Shown here piece after piece: positions 62,571-64,000 of a DNA stretch of 64,000 nt (position 1 is its first letter; the number at the start of each line of letters is the position of its first letter). Origin of the DNA: Bryobacterales bacterium (GTDB taxonomy: Bacteria > Acidobacteriota > Terriglobia > Bryobacterales > Bryobacteraceae); the NCBI GenBank assembly GCA_026954325.1, contig JAIXKK010000222.1, positions 51,198 to 115,197 of the forward strand, in the 5' to 3' direction. A program made the translations under genes and the position numbers. The notes under the pieces were generated by a model. The model was not told where the DNA came from. It saw nothing but the letters and a program-made list of their open reading frames with translations, and did not search any database.

Positions 62571-64000
<1,430 letters not shown>

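Overview
The window is high-GC bacterial chromosome, gene-dense, with short intergenic gaps and many 4-base ATGA/GTGA stop-start overlaps. The gene content suggests an acidobacterium of the Solibacter/Bryobacter type: an Oar-like TonB-dependent receptor with an N-terminal carboxypeptidase-regulatory domain, Tat-exported sulfatase and sugar-isomerase-like proteins, a form II CoxL cluster, DUF2339 and pentapeptide proteins, and many secreted beta-rich proteins. This assignment rests on recalled family distributions, not on a search. I saw no rRNA, tRNA, CRISPR array, integrase, transposase or phage replication gene.

Layout. 1-9.2 kb: a truncated arylsulfotransferase-like gene, a D-threonine-aldolase-like PLP enzyme, HtpX, a secreted beta-propeller, threonine synthase, then a sulfatase and a full arylsulfotransferase in tandem, and a zinc alcohol dehydrogenase. 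9.2-18.5 kb: a DUF2339 membrane protein coupled to a periplasmic M48 protease, an APC permease, a secreted sugar-isomerase-like protein, a small hypothetical, a secreted protein coupled to a Yip1-TPR membrane protein, and a DksA/TraR-type zinc finger. 18.5-23.4 kb: an M20 peptidase / SpoIID / YgfZ / CopD-like operon on the minus strand, then an MBL hydrolase and pyrophosphatase on the plus strand. 23.4-33 kb: a Uma2-like remnant, coxS-coxL-coxM-coxG, and a gdh-mutS-anmK operon on the minus strand. 33-45.8 kb: a small secreted Cys/His protein, a MauG-type dihaem peroxidase and an orphan sugar-binding lipoprotein; a solitary Flp-like pilin; a tail-fibre-like secreted protein; the Oar-like receptor; divergently a GH29 fucosidase coupled to a UroD-family protein; and an aminotransferase. 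45.9-54.1 kb: an orphan Clp-type AAA+ ATPase, an SDR, a haem operon (cytochrome assembly protein, hemA, hemC, cobA-hemD fusion) and a membrane-anchored disordered protein. 54.1-64 kb: an FAD oxidoreductase, an SMR-DinB fusion, a zinc-ribbon membrane protein behind a structured leader, a pentapeptide protein, an isomerase pseudogene, an SLH-domain multidomain secreted protein, and a D-aminoacylase-type amidohydrolase cut by the window end.

How they fit together. Much of the accessory content points to cell-surface work on complex glycans (receptor, fucosidase, sulfatase, arylsulfotransferase, sugar-binding lipoprotein, isomerases). The core content is housekeeping: tetrapyrrole synthesis, mismatch repair, threonine and glutamate metabolism, and peptidoglycan recycling. 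The most interesting non-gene signals are: a change in strand composition between about 18 and 24 kb that ignores gene orientation; a strong promoter with an adjacent 23-bp-period direct repeat between the Oar-like receptor and the fucosidase; and a hairpin- and repeat-rich leader before the 57.3 kb gene. Nothing here proves an undescribed system. The best candidates are the surface tail-fibre/pilin locus, the orphan Clp ATPase with a possible ClpP-docking loop, and the structured leader.
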